A stretch of 64,000 bases of DNA from NCBI GenBank assembly GCA_965217305.1, contig CBDCHN010000012.1, positions 558,001 through 622,000 on the forward strand, in the 5' to 3' direction. The position numbers and the translations under genes are program-made. The first letter of the stretch is position 1; each line of letters begins with the position of its first letter. Below, piece after piece: positions 63,589 to 64,000 of the stretch. The notes under the pieces are model-generated. The model did not search any database and was not told the DNA's origin. It saw only the letters and a list, made by a program, of their open reading frames with translations. The stretch is from Tunicatimonas sp965217305 (lineage in GTDB: Bacteria > Bacteroidota > Bacteroidia > Cytophagales > Cyclobacteriaceae).

Positions 63589-64000
63589 TTAAGCACTCTC
63601 AAATAAGTCTCTCACTCTAGTCTCTTCCTCTCTCTCTTCTGGAAGAGAATGATACTTTATGAGTAAACTGTGCCCCTTGTTTGCATTTCCCTTAAAGATG
63701 TACTTGGGGTTGACAACATATACGCTTTGAGCTTTTCTCCTCAGAAAGTCCACTTTTATAAGCAATTTCAATGTTTCTGCAACTGTGTTCGGACTTGATT
63801 TTGTATCCTCCACAATTTGCTTTCTAGTACCAATAAACTGGTTACTATAGTCTATATTTTTAAGAATATAGTTGAGCACTTTGTGCTTTCCTCTAGAGAA
63901 CTCGTCGTCGAGTAAATTCAGCAGATCTATTAGCCATATCTTATGGAAATCGTAATTTTTGGATACCCCTTTGTGATGCTCCAAAAATATTTCTTCTTCT
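63589..64000 (-). CDS. RepL-like plasmid replication protein, 5' partial
   Basis: The minus strand from the window edge reads EEEIFLEHHKGVSKNYDFHK, then IWLIDLLNLLDDEFSRGKHK, VLNYILKNIDYSNQFIGTRK, QIVEDTKSSPNTVAETLKLL and FLRRKAQSVYVVNPKYIFKG. The winged-helix pattern, KxxxAExT-type recognition helix and VVNPxxI strand match the RepL family (rolling-circle plasmid replication protein of Staphylococcus-like plasmids). The gene continues past position 64000, so the true start is not seen. It may belong to a plasmid-like or phage-like element integrated to the right. Confidence 0.7.
   Translation of the reverse strand, partial: EEEIFLEHHKGVSKNYDFHKIWLIDLLNLLDDEFSRGKHKVLNYILKNIDYSNQFIGTRKQIVEDTKSSPNTVAETLKLLIKVDFLRRKAQSVYVVNPKYIFKGNANKGHSLLIKYHSLPEEREEETRVRDLFESA

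Overview
The window looks like a chromosomal stretch of a member of the Bacteroidota, probably a Cytophagales-type marine or soil bacterium. The reasons are a type IX secretion (T9SS) C-terminal sorting domain (17.0-22.7 kb), a gliding-motility-associated CHU_C-type C-terminus (49.8-51.0 kb), Bacteroides-type Tra conjugation proteins, a HmuY/TonB heme-uptake pair, a GH97 glucosidase, menaquinone synthesis (MenB) and a Bacteroidetes-type tyrosine recombinase whose ArgI position carries Ser.

Region 1 (1-22.7 kb) is an accessory, heavily transposon-hit zone. An IS1-type element carries an IS5/ISL2-type element, which carries an IS982-type element in its own right end. A DUF3560 gene is split by an IS4-like element whose target duplication was then hit by a second identical IS982 copy. 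A radC remnant, a frameshifted DUF1016/PDDEXK nuclease gene and a truncated P-loop ATPase follow. Then comes an apparently intact restriction-modification pair (Res-type helicase/nuclease plus beta-class DNA methyltransferase) followed by a RelE/ParE-like-UvrD helicase fusion: a candidate three-gene defence locus. A very large secreted T9SS protein gene is interrupted by a third identical IS982 copy; removing the element restores the frame exactly.

Region 2 (22.9-38.5 kb) is a Bacteroides-type type IV secretion/conjugation operon (small membrane protein, DUF4134-like and DUF4133-like proteins, TraG/VirB4, TraJ, TraK, TraN, TraM, three tandem paralogous secreted proteins, a PH-domain membrane protein). 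It is cut at its end by an IS21-type element and closed by a tyrosine recombinase next to tRNA-Pro(CGG), so this is the end of an integrative conjugative element. No relaxase or coupling protein is in the window, traG carries a one-base frameshift and one of the three paralogs has an in-frame stop, so the element looks decayed or partial.

Region 3 (38.6-61.5 kb) is ordinary chromosome with metal and cofactor uptake: a heme-type operon (TonB receptor, HmuY-like lipoprotein, DUF6607 protein) behind a Fur-like inverted repeat; a thiopurine-methyltransferase-like protein; GH97; an ABC ATPase of the iron/B12 type; a cobalamin riboswitch with btuB; menB; a HAD phosphonatase-like hydrolase; an ACP-phosphodiesterase-like protein; and a DUF4856-imelysin operon behind a second, near-identical Fur-like box. 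A broken galE closes this part.

Region 4 (61.5-64 kb) is AT-richer and accessory: two hypothetical genes, a MITE-like inverted repeat, and a RepL-like replication protein gene with two small overlapping membrane-protein genes downstream.

Short repeats recur throughout: a 20-bp palindrome that reads as LPAGR in both orientations and sits in frame in traN and traM, and several hairpin repeat clusters that supply the stop codons of traG, the ACP-phosphodiesterase-like gene and the imelysin gene.
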